In this document: positions 1-13,331 of the stretch, in pieces
Position numbering within the stretch: the stretch's first letter is position 1
Layout of the letters: each line of letters begins with the position of its first letter
Assembly (NCBI GenBank): GCA_964035545.1
Contig: OZ037769.1
Location: 3,009,001 to 3,069,000, forward strand
Source: Bugula neritina
Lineage: Eukaryota; Bryozoa; Gymnolaemata; Cheilostomatida; Bugulidae
Length of the DNA stretch: 60,000 nt
Reading direction: 5' to 3'
Position numbers and translations under genes: made by a program
The notes under the pieces: generated by a model
Seen by the model: the letters and a program-made list of their open reading frames with translations, nothing else
Databases searched by the model: none
What the model was told of the DNA's origin: nothing

Positions 1-5
1 TACTG

Positions 6-82
<77 letters not shown>

Positions 83-129
83 GCTACTACTACTACTACT
101 ACTGCTACTACTACTACTACTACTGCTAT

Positions 130-184
<55 letters not shown>

Positions 185-228
185 GCTACTACTACTACTA
201 CTGCTACTACTACTACTACTACTGCTAT

Positions 229-268
<40 letters not shown>

Positions 269-312
269 GCTACTACTACTACTACTACTACCACTACTAC
301 TACTACTACTAG

Positions 313-374
<62 letters not shown>

Positions 375-449
375 GTACTACTACTACTACTACCACTGCT
401 ACTACTACTACTACTACCACTACCACTACCACCACTACTACTACCACTG

Positions 450-486
<37 letters not shown>

Positions 487-505
487 CACTGCTACTGCTA
501 CTACT
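1..505. repeat. Interrupted TAC/ACT trinucleotide microsatellite
   Basis: About 500 bp of nearly uninterrupted ACT trinucleotides, with scattered GCT, ACC, ATT and AGT variants that are themselves repeated in blocks. It begins at the window edge, so its full length is unknown. It lies in the PRMT5 intron just before the exon at 553. The blocky variants suggest slippage plus larger tandem duplications. Confidence 0.97.
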
Positions 506-552
506 AACATACCCACTTTTTATGACTTGCTGACTTATTCACTCACTTTTAG

Positions 553-3440
553 GCTGTTTACAATGCACTGTTGGATAGAGTTCCTGAGAGTGAGAAGTCT
601 TCTACTACTACGTAAGTTAGAATCTCATCTCATGTTTACTCTTACCGTATGTATGATATGCAATGATGATATGCTAAGTCGTTTTTATTTTGTTTTCATA
701 TTCTAGGTATTAAATTTTTGTTTATTGAAGCCTATGTTTCTCTATACAGGGTAGTGATGGTTGTGGGGGCTGGCAGGGGGCCCCTCGTAAGAGCTAGTTT
801 GAGAGCAGCTAAAAAGGCAAATCGAAAGATCAAAGTTTTTGCTGTAGAAAAGAACCCGAATGCTGTCATCACGTGTGTATACTTTATAGTCTGTGTCACA
901 CTATTCTAGTAATACACGGATATCCTAGTAATGTTGGTTATTGAATGTAGGAGGACATAACTCCAAAACTGTTACACTCGCCGACAGATTATCAATGAAA
1001 TATATTTTATAGACTGGGCTCATTACAAACAACCTCCGTCTAGTTATTTTCATTGTAATATTTGTGATATGTTGGGATCACAGGCTAGAGAACATGCAGT
1101 GCTACGAGTGGGGAGATCAGGTCACTGTTGTGTCATGTGATATGAGGGATTGGACGGCCCCCGAGAAGGCGGATATTCTTGTCAGTGAACTCCTGGGGTC
1201 ATTCGGAGACAACGAGCTCTCACCCGAGTGTCTTGATGGAGCTCAGAAGTATTTGAAGGGTAATTTGTTACTTTCGACTCAGCCACTATGACTCAGTTAC
1301 TGTGACTAAATCATACTGACTCAGTCACAGTAACTGAGTCACAGTGACCCGATCACTAGGACTCTTTCATCTTTCACTGTGACTGAGTCTCAGTGACTCT
1401 ACCATAGCACTATACTCTTTACTGTGACCTAGACGCAGTATTAGATGCTAATGTAATGTGAAATCAGCTCAAATACTTCACTATAGCCACACCACTGCTT
1501 TACCTCTACCACTTCTATTGTGTGCTTTATTGTAAATGATGTGAGCGGGTAGAAGCCTTATTGCAGAGGCTAGTGCCCTCTGGTGTCAGCAAACATATAC
1601 TATATGCTATCATATACTGGTTTAGTGTACTGAAAAGTAGCTATTCACCTGGCCAGCATTATACCTGTCAGTGTTTATAAGAGTTCACTTACTCTTATGT
1701 TTGAATAATATGCTATTTCTGTACATTGACCAGATATATTTAGAGAGAAGACAACTTTTCTTTGTAATTGCGTTTTTTAAATACAATTTTGATAGATTCA
1801 TGACTCTGTTTATTTATCTTGTTGTAATATTTCAGTTGGTTTATTACTACTGCTTGACATACATGTGTAAATACTCTAGCTATCCAAGTATTATTATATT
1901 TGATTTCATTTTGGAGTTGTCTCATCTCATTAACAAATACAAATGTTTACAACTGTAGATGATGGCATCAGCATACCCTGTTCCTACACCTCATGGCTTG
2001 CGCCTATGCAATGTCCTAAACTACACTCAGAAGTGCGCGCCACTCGCGATAAAGACAAACACCCGGATGTACGTTTACATTTTGCAGTTTGTTAGTTATA
2101 TACATCTAGTAATTTGTGGATATTGGTATTAGGAACCTTGGGTTAGCACAATGCGGTCTTGTGGCTATTTCAGTTAGATGATGCTGTATTGTACTCATTT
2201 GAAGTGTTCTGTATATGTATACATGTACTCTACTTTAATGCAGTACCACCCCCCCCTCCCCACTGTGCACTCTAATTTCTACTCTATCATTCATTTTAAT
2301 ATTTATTTCTGCTGCCGCTTTAGACCTGTTTCGAGATGCCGTATGTTGTGAGACTACACAACTGTCACATCCTGTCTGAACCTGTCCCAGTCTTCACCTT
2401 CACACATCCCAACCAAGGTATGTCTCCCCAGTGCGGGGGCTAGCAACCCCCTTCTCCCATCTGGCTTGCCCCTCGTCTACACCCATGCTACTCAATATTC
2501 TCACTATTAATATTCGATTTAACATATTTCTATCAACATAATTTTAATGTTCTCTTTCTGTAATCGATTGATTGATTAATTTATTACATATCACAGACAT
2601 GAAAACACGTTGCGAAATTCAGTGTAAATCATCAGATGCATTTTTTCAGTTATATTGATTTTTCACCATTTATTGCTGTTACTGATTCAATTATCTCCCA
2701 CTGCATGTTTATTGTTGCGCAGGGGATGTGAGTAATGAGAGGTACGGCAGCTTCTCGTTTGAGATCTCCATGGATACGGTACTCCACGGGTTCGCTGGTT
2801 ACTTTGACACTGTCCTCTATAAGGAATCAGTCCTCAGTGAGCTCCTTACTTTTCTGTCTCTGCATACAAAGAGTTGTCTTCTCCTGAACATGTTTGTAAC
2901 GGAATAGCAGAGAAGTAAGACTGTAAAAGAGTAATGATTTTTAATGGTGGTTTAATTGTATTCTAGGTATTGTTCCCAAGACTCACTCTCCGGGCATGTT
3001 TAGCTGGTTCCCTATCTACTTTCCATTGAAGGTACAGTCTCATTTCTATCTCGTTTAATTTTTACTAAGTAACCAATTACTAGTGATGACATCATTTCCT
3101 TCTGCACAATGTTTCAAACCTCATCTATATTTTTACTCAAATTTTCTCAAGCCTCTATTTTCATTATCAAACTCGCCAGTTAGAGAATTCAAACACTGCT
3201 CTTTCTTTTTAGTCTCTGTACACGTCTGTTACAAAGTTAACCAATCACTACATCCTTTGATAACAACGTTGTCTGCTCCTTCTGTAGACTCCAGTACAAG
3301 TTACCGCCGGCTCCAGGGTCACAGTTCACATGTGGAGGAGAGTTTCTAGTAAAAACGTGTGGTATGAATGGACCATCTCTGAACCCCACCCTCTCAATAT
3401 CCACAACCCCAAGGGTAGATCTTACACTATCGGCTTATAG
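553..3440 (+). CDS. PRMT5: Protein arginine methyltransferase 5, 3' part (partial)
   Basis: Type II arginine methyltransferase that makes symmetric dimethylarginine on histones and spliceosomal Sm proteins, normally with MEP50/WDR77. Eight exons are read: 553-611, 750-872, 1084-1259, 1959-2068, 2324-2417, 2723-2836, 2967-3031 and 3288-3440, all with GT-AG borders and matching phases. The exon at 750 carries the SAM-binding motif GAGRGPLV and AVEKNPNA. The exon at 1084 carries the double-glutamate loop [15 protein letters not shown], which holds the two catalytic Glu residues. Later exons give the beta-barrel, including [17 protein letters not shown] and [12 protein letters not shown], and the end GRSYTIGL. 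The N-terminal TIM barrel and first part of the catalytic domain lie upstream of the window. A possible poly(A) signal AATAAA is at 3810. Assignment is very secure; exon borders are inferred without transcripts. Confidence 0.95.
1290..1450. repeat. Short degenerate repeat based on CAGTGACTGAGT
   Basis: PRMT5 intron segment made of imperfect, partly palindromic copies of a motif like gactcagtcacagtaactga. It is low-complexity with no coding potential. Confidence 0.6.
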
Positions 3441-5025
3441 TCGCACTGATACACTAAAATACTGACATAATGCTAGTCAAGGCGCTCCTTTGCACATTGC
3501 CCTATGTTATTCATGGATAAACAGTCTAATTGCTATAACAACCACATGTTTTATGTCTAGCATTGAAATGCTTAGTGCTCTTTACTTTGCTGCCCTCACA
3601 TTGAATTGAATAGCAGAGATATTCTTGTGTTGTGTAAATTTACTATATTAGGCTGCGCTTTGCAATGATTATTGGCAGTTCAATAACTTTACAGACCAAA
3701 GTTGGTACCTTTTTACTGTTTGAAGTTTTAGCATACATTTTATTGTCAATCACTTTGAATGAGTTAAAAAACTAAGAAGTATCAATTGTAATAACATAGA
3801 AAGTATTACAATAAAAATAATTGAAATGAAAATGCAACATTGATATAAGCAGTGCTAGCATGGCATTGTGGTTAAATAGCGAAAGTTGGAGTTAGCAAAG
3901 AATTGGTAGCAGTGAAACTCGCAGCAGAAAAAGTAACAGTGAAGGTTGTTGCAGTGCTAGTATTATTACTGGACTATATAAATAGTAAAAAGACAGACAT
4001 GTTAGTAAACAATGGAAACATAGATGACAAAGACTACAAAAATACTACGTCGCAAGCTAAATATCGCAGAGGACTACATATAGCAGTAGCAATAGTCTAA
4101 TTCAAAGCATTAGAGTTGTGTGCACCACACCTTACCACTCGCAAGAGTCACTATTAGTGTTGTCTTCACCTGGTATTTGTACAAAAGAGACATAAACTAA
4201 TAGTTGGTGCATGAAGAATATCAGTTCTGTTTACACGGGAGTCATTGTGGGTCGCACAATGCCATAGCTACAGACAAGTTTCAACATAAAAATTTGATTC
4301 GAAAGCTAAGTTTAAGACATTGACAGTGTTGCTATGCAACCGTTACTTCACGCACATGCTTGTGTTCTTACCCGCACTAACATGATTTAATGTGAGCTGC
4401 AGAAAAGGCCAGAGGTAATCCGTAAATATAGTCATTAACAATTTTAACAAGCTTATGTCATGTATACGGAATTTTTGGAGAAAGTAAAGCAACTCCTAAA
4501 ATAATGAAGTATCCGAGAATCTTGTTTGGAATTTCACATATCTAGTAAAGTGTGGTGTGCAGATACTAACAACAAGTTATGGGAAAAGGCATAGCAGCAG
4601 GACTACGTGTGTCGCACTGATTAATGCAAGGAAGATGTTACAAAGATAAAAGCCGTGCACTGCAGCGAGTTTGCAAGAAAAGTGAAACTAATTAATGCAA
4701 TATCACCAGCTCTGCACCTTGTCCTACCCATAATCTGTTGAAAGTACTGCAGTCACTCATTCATTGTAATTTACACGATTTATTCGTTCCATGCATTACT
4801 GTGGTTGACTCAATTTTTGGTTCACTGGTAATGGCCCTGTGGCTGGCAGTAGCAGGATTAGCTGTCAGCTGCCCCACAGTTTCAGTTTGCTGATTGGATA
4901 AGCCTATCAATGAATTAAAGTTGGCCATCAATGTATGTAAAAAGCATGTACTCATTGAGATAAATACTAAAGTAAATACTATTCAGTGTTGACACTAAGT
5001 ACTAAGGGTAACATTATAGGCACTG
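3441..5025. other. Intergenic region between PRMT5 and TRIM gene
   Basis: Tail-to-tail interval. It contains the PRMT5 3' UTR with an AATAAA at 3810 and, on the minus strand, an AATAAA (plus-strand tttatt at 4779-4784) about 245 bp past the TRIM stop. A 65-codon open frame at 3903-4100 has no recognisable homology and sits in low-complexity sequence, so it is not called. No gene is supported here. Confidence 0.6.
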
Positions 5026-8000
5026 CTACTCGTCTAAAGAAGAATATCGCTGAGATTTGCTCCGCCTAGATTTTGATCTCCTAGCGCCATGATTAGTGCC
5101 GGGCGTATCAATGTTTGCCAACATAGAATAATGGGATTCATACACACCTGAAGGTGTTGAATCACTAGGGTACGAGTAGCGTTCGCTATCGATTCTGCTT
5201 GTCCGGTTTCTCTCTCTTCTGCGGCGGCGTCGTTGAGTGGCAGAATCGTCATCAGGTCGTTGTCGCTCATTTTCATCAAAACTACTTTGGTGGACCGTGT
5301 ATCGTGATTGGTGGGCTGTCTCGCAGTTCTCCAATGTGATTGGCTCATGAACTGTTGCCTGAAAAAAGCAGTCAGTTTGAACTTCTTCTTCTACAGTTAA
5401 TTTGACAGTGGTGTTTGTTTCTGCATCTTTTGCTTTCTCCATACTCTGATCTGTTTGTACTTCGGCGTGTGAAATGTAATCTTCTATGTTGAAACCTTCT
5501 TTGCCTTCATTGAAACTGATAGCTCGTCTGGCCGCGGACAACAGCGGCCTTTCACTGTCCAATATGTAACCCATGTCTATTGAACCTGGCACATAGTGGA
5601 TAATTTTAGTCGCAGTTGGTGGTAGGTCGCTAATTACAGATTTCCCCAGCATCTCAAGCTTTTCCTGCACTTCTTTCTTGAGTAGTAACAGTTCCATGTC
5701 TTTGCCTTTCACCACCAGATCTGTGAGCTGAACTGTGCTCCTCAGGGCATCGTGGTTTGCCTGCAGCTCGTCCTTGTTCTCAATAAGTTTCATCGTCTCA
5801 GGGCCATAAATATTGTGGATCTCTTCTATAAGAATCTTCTCTCTGTTGCGTATTTCTGCAATCATATCAATGGTAACATCTCGTATCTGCTTTTCCGCGT
5901 TTCTGATAGTAGTTTCACATGTATCGACAATCTGTAGTTGCTCGTCAAACTTAGTCAGTTTTTGTTTACAGTCAACCAGTAAGTTCTCAATGTTCCCTTT
6001 GTACTTTTTTACAGCGTCACTGAATTGCGCTATGTCGTGATCTTTATGATCATTAAAAGTGCAAAGAATGCATATTGCTGTCTCGCAACTTTCACAATAA
6101 AATCTCACGACTTCATCACTATGCTCTTTGCATTCAATCTCTTTCTCTATCTCTACGTCAAAGATGTTATGGTTCCTGGTCACCTGTAGCAATTCAAACA
6201 TTGGTTTAGTACATTGTCATGAAATTACGTATAGTTTCCGTTATCTCACTGAGTACAGATTCATGGATAATTCTAAAGTATCTGATTAGGTGATTCACAA
6301 TTTTTATAATTGTTCCGTAAAGCACTCCACCTGATCATCACAAATGAGATTTTGTAGTTACTGTTCTAAATAGAAAGCATTAAGTAACTAAAGCCTACAG
6401 GCAGCTCTTACTACATACTAATGGGAGGTTAGGAAATTTCTAATTATTTTCAGGTATTTGTTTATGCTGGGTGAGATTTATTAGGCAACTAAATTGCGCT
6501 CTAAAATGTTATATATAGGATAATTGTTAAACATGTGCAACCTAAAATTAACCTCAGGATGAAAATATTTATTCCATCACTTATTCCATTGCTTCATCAT
6601 TCATATGCATGTTTTTATTTAGTTGCTCACCATACTAATGTCAACAGGAAGTCTATATAGCTGTTCTAATACTCACCTTTGTGTCTAAATGCTGCTCTAC
6701 GCAACTCTTGCATAGCAACTTGTTGCAGTCCAAACATTTAGATGACGCCTCGTTGTGTTTCCTGCTTACTAGCTTGCATATATCACAGAATGGATATTTT
6801 GACGGTTTCTGTCGATCAATCACCTCGGTAAGACTAGACACCAGAAAGTTGTCTGGTAGTTTTCTAACGCCCCCTAGTGGTAAGGTTGTTCGCTTCCGGC
6901 AAAGAGGGCAGGTGAATTCGCGATAGTCGCTATACTTCTTATAGGATCCCTCGGAGTTGGCGTGACTTTCTATGCAGTCTTCACAGAACGTGTGCAGACA
7001 GTTGAGACTCTTAGGATTGGTGAATCCGTCCAGGCAGATCTTGCAGCAAAGGAACTCCTCGTGTATCTGCTGAGCCAGCATTCCATTCTTACTCACACCA
7101 ACCACCGGCATCTTTTTATTCTCCTCAATGATTGCTGAGGATCTGTTGTCTAGCAGAGGGGATGACGCGTAGTGCCCCCGAGCTCTTCTGGTTGATTCAG
7201 TTGGACTGGAGGAATGCGGACTTCCTCTCAAGTCACTTCTTGTGTGTCTAAAATCAGAAGAGCATGACTCTTAAATTATGTTTCAGAATTGCACTCATTC
7301 TGCTAGTTGTAACATCTGGCCAACTCATTCTCCAAACCCAAACATATAAATCCAATATGACAAAGGAAGCTTCTAGAGTTGAACAGAATGAATGTTCCTT
7401 GACAATCTAAATATGAGATCCAGTAAATTTGTTTACTAATTTGAATATTTAAATAGTCAATACCTTCCAGTGGGTGAACCTACTTATTTACCCTACATCA
7501 TAGGTTATTGGCACAATAATGAATTTAGCCTCACATAAATGATGCAGTGCTGTTTTGAAAAAATAAATCTCTTATGGAAATAGGAAGAGTTTTCATCACC
7601 GACATCAAAAGATGTCATCATCTGAAATGTTTAGAAGTTAAACACTATTTTGGTGGGCATGTATTACAGATGGAAAACAGATTGAATTCTATGTAAACCT
7701 TTTGCTGTAACCGCCACTGCTATTCACCTTGATATAGCTATCTTAGCTTGAGGAAGTTTTACTGGTGTAGTAAGTACTATTAGACATTGAATATTCCTTC
7801 ATGAGCTAAAGGTCATAATGTACTAGCTACTACAGAGAGCAATCTCAATATATACTGAGCGAGTGAGCCATGATGCACAATATATTGCTTTCAGTCAACC
7901 AATAAGAAATTGCAAGATCTTAATTTAGGCCAAGATTACTACAGTCATATAATGGCCTATTGCCTTAAACAGCAATTTTCTCAGCACAGCTTCTGTGACA

Positions 8001-9274
8001 CTAAATTTTTTGAAAATTCATGCATTTATCTGGTTTAGTATTGCCTACTGTATTTGTATATTAAGCATACTGACAAGTTGTCACAAAGTGAATGTACTCA
8101 ACATAAAACAAAAATTAAGATATATATATATATAACTCAATATGTGTACAACGGCTATTTCAGGGTTTGTCCCCTCGTCATCACAGAGTACCATGACTCA
8201 CACATTGCAATAGGAGAATTCTATGTTGAGGGATATCTATAACGTGAGTAAATTCTAGCCAGAGAGATCAAGTAACTGTGGGAGTTAAGAGTCATAGGCA
8301 TATATATTAACATGATTATATGCTTATTAGTTTTAGCATGTATTTCTAGTCGTTATTAGCAGCTCTGTAAATATCAATGGAGTATTTAAGGCACTCTTCT
8401 CCATCATCACACCTGGAACAGCTTACTACACTTGACCTACTGGCTTAATATAGCCTTATTCATCAACAATTTCCTCACTAGGAATTAGAAAACCATTTTT
8501 AATGTTTGTTAATTGATTAATACAACCTTTTAAACTAGGTAACTTAATCTAACATTTTCATAAAAATTAATAGAAGGAAACTAATTAACCTGTTTTCATA
8601 TCTATCTATAAAAAGTATAAAATGAATTGCTTCTATTTTGGCTACTGCAGAAAGCACTTGGTGTGTAAACATAAAATTTAAAAGAGGGAAAGAACACGAA
8701 CAGTTAATGTCAGGATTGAAAAATAATTGTCAATTGCAATACTTTCTATATTCTTAAACATATGCACCACCCTTTTCTAACTGTCAAAATTGCATCCATC
8801 TCTTTAACACACATTTTCACAATCTGTCCAAATTGAGTGTTTTGGAAAATAAAAGCATTTTGCCATTCTCACCTGCTCATTTCTGAAGATATGCTTACCA
8901 AACCTATATAGAAGTTGGTATACAGAGTTTTGTAGTTATCAGTAGCTTTACCTTTACTTAAGACTAGACTAGTGTGCGTTAATGTAGGCAGTCCAACAGC
9001 GAATGTAGCTGATTAGTGTACATCTACATTATTGCACTGTTTAAACTAATTATTGCATGTCGTAATTAAGCATGTATAGCAGACCTGTTGGGTATGAAAC
9101 AGCATTTTGCCCTTTATTACCTTGTGGTTGAAATATAGACTTAGTTTTATTACTGATGGAGTATTCGAGATTGACATTTGCTCACCTCTTTGCCCGGGCG
9201 CTTCGACGTATCTCTTCAGAACGTCGTAACACCGCCTCAGTTTCCACGTCTTCTAAGTCACCAATGTCAGTCAT
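5026..9274 (-). CDS. TRIM family protein: RING, two B-boxes, coiled coil
   Basis: Probable RING-type E3 ubiquitin ligase. Three exons on the minus strand: 9274-9186 (ATG, first residues MTDIGDLEDVETEAVLRR), 7247-6677 and 6183-5026, with phases 2 and 0, giving about 605 residues. Exon 2 encodes a C3HC4 RING (CKIC, CLHTFCEDC, CPLC) and the first B-box (FCDIC, KCLDC, LLCKSC, VEQH). The second intron cuts just after VEQHLDTK. Exon 3 completes it and adds B-box 2 (ECKEH, FYCESC, ICILC, FNDHKDH), followed by a long acidic/basic coiled coil and a disordered arginine- and serine-rich tail. No NHL, SPRY or filamin domain follows, so it ends after the coiled coil plus a tail of about 180 residues. The start exon is short and rests on an exact phase match. 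The specific orthologue is not identifiable; a TRIM45/TRIM56-like architecture is possible. Confidence 0.88.
8112..8245 (-). mobile_element. Candidate decayed Penelope/hammerhead-type repeat relic
   Basis: In the first TRIM intron, beside a short (TA)n run. The minus strand reads TGATGA, then a GGGG/CCC hairpin, then GAAATAG (plus strand 8155-8183), which resembles a hammerhead core as found in Penelope-like terminal repeats. The base before TGATGA is G instead of the required C, so a functional ribozyme is unlikely. The identification is tentative. Confidence 0.3.
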
Positions 9275-11965
9275 TATTATTTGTCTAATAATGTTGATTC
9301 TAAACAAAATCTTACTTTCTAAATGCAGATATAGAAGCAGTAATATCTGAGTGTGTGAGGTTATGTATACTAGTAGAAAACTACACTGTTTACGTTATCA
9401 TCAAGTAAATGAATGAGATTTGTGTATTCATTATGTTATTTCATCACTCATTGCTGTTCAAAAGTATGCATGATTTTTCTTCTTTTCTGATTTTGTAATC
9501 GCAATTGTGATTAGTTGGCTAGTTTGATTCTCGCTTAGAAAAATAGCAGACCCTCTGTAAGTCTGACTGATTCAATGACTATAGGCACTGCTTCACGAAT
9601 ATATATATGCGTTTTACAGATGCTGGTTTCACTTGTTTACATGCTGTGCTTGTCGAAATGCTCTACATAGCTGATGGAAATTATTCACTCATCTTTATGA
9701 TGCGTATATAAGCAAGTGAGTATAAAGGAGATATTTATGTATTCTATAATGCGAGCATTGGGAAAGCAAAAGATTGTGATACTGAGACAGTATCACTGAA
9801 ATAAATTGTATGCATAAGTTATATGTACGTAAATATATTTTTTTAAAAGTTTAATATATGTAGAAACAATTTATGCTTTATATTATTTGATAATAATTGG
9901 CTGCATTTAATGTCAATAAGTATGCAATAAATTGACAACTATACAACAATTAAAAATACTATTTGAGTAAATAACTCCATTTTCTGATTTACATGATACA
10001 TTTGTATAGCTCTACACTGTTTTTCTTTTGAATTGCCTTTAGTTTTTTTTCCTATTATTATGTCTATTTACAGATTAGAGTTGAACTAAAGTCATATGTT
10101 ATATAATAGCAAATAAACAAATTAAATAAGATCGCAATTTTCATCATGTTTCTTATTTAGCCTTCACTTAGGTTATATTAAAATATATCAATTATATACA
10201 TACCTTTGGTGACTCAGATGCAATTTGATGTATATTCGCAGACTGTGTGTTGCAGAGTACCACAACTTACATTATGCAATGTCTTTACATTACAGAATGT
10301 ATATCCAAAGTGAAAACAAAGCAATATTAAATATAGACTATAATACCTTATACCAATAAGGGAAGGTAAAGCCTATAGATTATGTATATGAAAATAACAT
10401 CCAACTATCACATTTCTAAAAGTAAACACTGCCTTAGCTTAAGATATATGCCCAACAGTATACTATAATACAACCAGTAATGGATGCATTTATACATTCA
10501 ATGAAACATCAAATCCCTTTTGTCACAGCTCCAATTTTAGTTACTTGCAATGACTAGATTGAAACTATAGGATTTAAAGTCATTAAAACTCTAATTTCTA
10601 CATAATTCAGTTGGTTAGGAGAGATATAGGCTACACATTGTCTTCTGGTAGACTTCATTACTTTTTGAATAATTGGACTTTTGACATCAGATATTTAGCA
10701 CAGGAGTTGTGTTCTCTTTTTTATCGACGATGAATTGTCTTCACTGAAAAAAATGTGCTCACAGTTGTCTCTAGCAGCTGCGCAAGTCCGCGTGAATTCA
10801 TTACTTCCGGTTGAAAATCTTCTGTTGCGTGAAGGGGCTCTCTTGCCCATACCTGATGTTGTTACCGATTACTCACTTGACTGTTAGCTAACTTATTGAA
10901 TATCCCATCGTATTCTTATGAGTTTGCTAATTTAGTGATTTATTATTCAGAATTCTGATTTATGTTATAAAGTAGCATCGCTGCTACAGTACTACTACTA
11001 GTACTACATTCGTCTTCGATTGGCGACTATCGGACTAATTTTGATTCTCACTCTCAGTTAATTTGAATCTAAAAAAAAGTAAATTGCATTGATACTGATT
11101 GTTGAAGTGATGCTGATGTTCCTAGTAAAAATCGTAATCATAATGATAATTTGATAGTGATACTGATATTTCTAATGAATGATGTTATCGTTAATTATAA
11201 AATAATGATCAATCATAATCATAATGATAACCGAATACTGGTGCTACTGACTGCTAGTAGACGTAGTAGACTAGTACTAGTAGTATAAGTATTAATGTAT
11301 TCATTGCTGCACTGATTTGTAGTCAATGTGCAAGTTTGAATAACTATAGCAGTAACTAAGTTAAACCCCGTCACAAAAAGAGTGAAAAACGGACACAATG
11401 CCTGCTGATGCTACATTTACATTAACAGTTACATACTACATACTTATAGGTTTATTGATAGAATCTGTGACTCAGACTGTTAGTCTTACACTCACACTAC
11501 GCATAATGATAATCATTGCATACTGATACTGTATACGATTACTAGTCATTACTCATTAACTTCAACACGGACATTGGTCTTAGATTTAATGATTAGTGTT
11601 AATACTAATAGACTAGAACTGATGATTAATCTTAGTTTTACAAACAATACATTACAAACATTCATTCTAGTGTTCAAAACACTTTTGACATGTCTAAGTT
11701 ACAAAATAAAATGGATGGACACAAAATTGTCTTTTTACACCTTTTTTAGACGAAGCTATAAACAGATTTTGGCATATTATATCTATAGTATTGCTGATTA
11801 AAAGAGTTATATGCAAAAGAGATAAATCAATGAGCTATGTGTTGAAATTTTCCAGTTATTTTACACCAGTTTTCAATAAAATTATAACTCATAAGCCGAT
11901 AAAAGTGTGCAACTTTCGCTGCCGTTATAGTTGCAGTTGGTTGTTAGAATTTATATGACTGTGCA
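9275..11965. other. Intergenic region between TRIM gene and SRSF2
   Basis: Head-to-head interval of 2.7 kb, very AT-rich, with short AGT/ACT and ATAATG repeats around 10990-11290. Apart from the GC-richer patch near 10770-10865 there is no coding signal. It presumably holds both promoters. Confidence 0.5.
10770..10865. promoter_or_regulatory. GC-richer promoter-like patch with ETS-type site
   Basis: A roughly 95-bp island of higher GC in AT-rich surroundings. It has a minus-strand CCGGAAGT (plus strand acttccgg near 10802) typical of ETS-factor sites in core promoters, and a TGCGCA palindrome. It could be a start site for a minus-strand transcript, such as a 5' leader of the TRIM gene. A 51-codon frame beginning ATGGGCAAG at about 10842 on the minus strand is open but unrecognised. 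Confidence 0.25.
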
Positions 11966-13331
11966 ATGGCCCGAAGAGCCCCACCAGCCATCGCTGGCAT
12001 GACCTCACTCAAAGTTGACAATCTGACATACAGAACATCTACAGATGACCTGAAAAGAGTATTTGATAAATATGGAGAAATTGGAGACATTTACATACCA
12101 AGAGATGCATACTCCATGGAAAGCCGAGGTTTTGCTTTTGTGAGGTTAGATATATCTAATGCAGCTTTCGTTCACTTGCACAGCTTTTTATTTTAACCAA
12201 CTTAATGACTAAAAATCATGTTTCTTTGTTGAAATTAGCAAAAGTTGACTGTAAGGTCTAGCATTTCTTGTTCAGGTTCTATGACAGACGTGATGCTGAA
12301 GATGCTATTGATGCTATGGACGGCAGAACACTTGATGGAAGGGAATTACGTGTTGGTATGGCAAAACACGGCCGTCCAGAAGGTGGTCGTGGTGGTGGTA
12401 GACGTGGTGGTTATGGTTATGATCGCAGAAGAAGGTTTGTACTCAAAAGAATTCGTTTTGATGTACAAGTATATTTGATTGTCTGTTTACTGACCTTTTT
12501 TAAAAAATCGATCAAACTTCATGTAATATTCTAATTTATTGGCACAAGGAAATTTTTTTTTCAAGTTTGTTTCAATTCACCGAAACCGTAGCAGTCATTT
12601 ATTAAAGCTTGTCATGTAAAAACATTTGGGTTTATAGTTACTAATGTTGAACAGCCATAGAAATATTGATATAAAAATAAAATGTATGTTGCCTCTAGTA
12701 GTTGGAGCTTTGGATTTGATGTTTCAGCCCATTTGTAATTGTTTTTGGTCATGTTTGATAATATCATATTCTTTTCCAAAAATCACTGTAGTTGTGAAAA
12801 CACAAGGAGCTGTTTTGTTATTCTCATAGGCATTCACGTTCAAGATCTCGATCCCGAGGTCGCGACAGATGGAGGTCTAAAAGTCGGTCCCGTAGCAGAT
12901 CCCGCAGAAGAAGCCGGTCCAGAGAGAGAAGAAACCGATCTCGTTCTGCTAGCCCTAGAAAGGATCATTCTCGATCCGCCAGTCCAAGAAAAGATCGGTC
13001 CCGCTCTGCTAGTCCCAAGCGAGGCCGGTCTCGATCAGGAAGTCCTAAACGAAGCCGATCTCGATCGGGCAGTCCTAAGCGAGCCCGGTCCCGATCAGCC
13101 AGCCATAAACGAAGTCGATCTCGATCAGGCAGTGCTAAACGAGGCCGGTCCCGATCAGGCAGTCCTAAGCAAGAGCGGTCCGGATCAGGCAGCCCTAAGC
13201 GAGGCCGGTCCGGATCTGGCAGTCCTAAGCAAGGCCGGTCTGGATCAGGCAGTCGCAGACAGAGTAGATCCTCTTCAAAGGAAAAGAAAGCTGCTACTCC
13301 TCCGAAGAGTCGGTCTAGATCTCGGTCCTAG
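11966..13331 (+). CDS. SRSF2: SR-family splicing factor, SRSF2 (SC35) orthologue
   Basis: Nuclear pre-mRNA splicing factor that binds exonic enhancers through its RRM and recruits spliceosome parts through its RS tail. Exons 11966-12144, 12276-12434 and 12830-13331 give about 279 residues. The RRM is nearly diagnostic: [31 protein letters not shown], the RNP1 stretch SRGFAFVR, then [13 protein letters not shown] and LDGRELRV. A Gly/Arg hinge follows, then an RS domain. The RS domain contains eight 10-residue units (13023-13262) of the form [10 protein letters not shown], encoded by a 30-bp minisatellite; arginines give way to glycine in the last three. The first coding intron falls at FVR/FYD. 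A possible poly(A) signal is at 14103. Confidence 0.95.
13023..13262 (+). repeat. 30-bp coding minisatellite in the RS domain
   Basis: Eight head-to-tail 30-bp units inside the last SRSF2 exon, each encoding a decapeptide of [10 protein letters not shown] type. All keep the reading frame. Units six to eight read RSGSGS where earlier ones have RSRSGS or RSRSAS. Confidence 0.9.

Noticed and set aside
3903-4100. 65-codon open frame in the PRMT5-TRIM gap
   Set aside because: No recognisable similarity, no splice context, and low-complexity GTAGCAGTGAA-like sequence.
10700-10842. 51-codon minus-strand frame starting MGKRAPSRN
   Set aside because: Open with a GC-richer start, but no family is recognised and no splice partner found. 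Kept only as a promoter-like patch.
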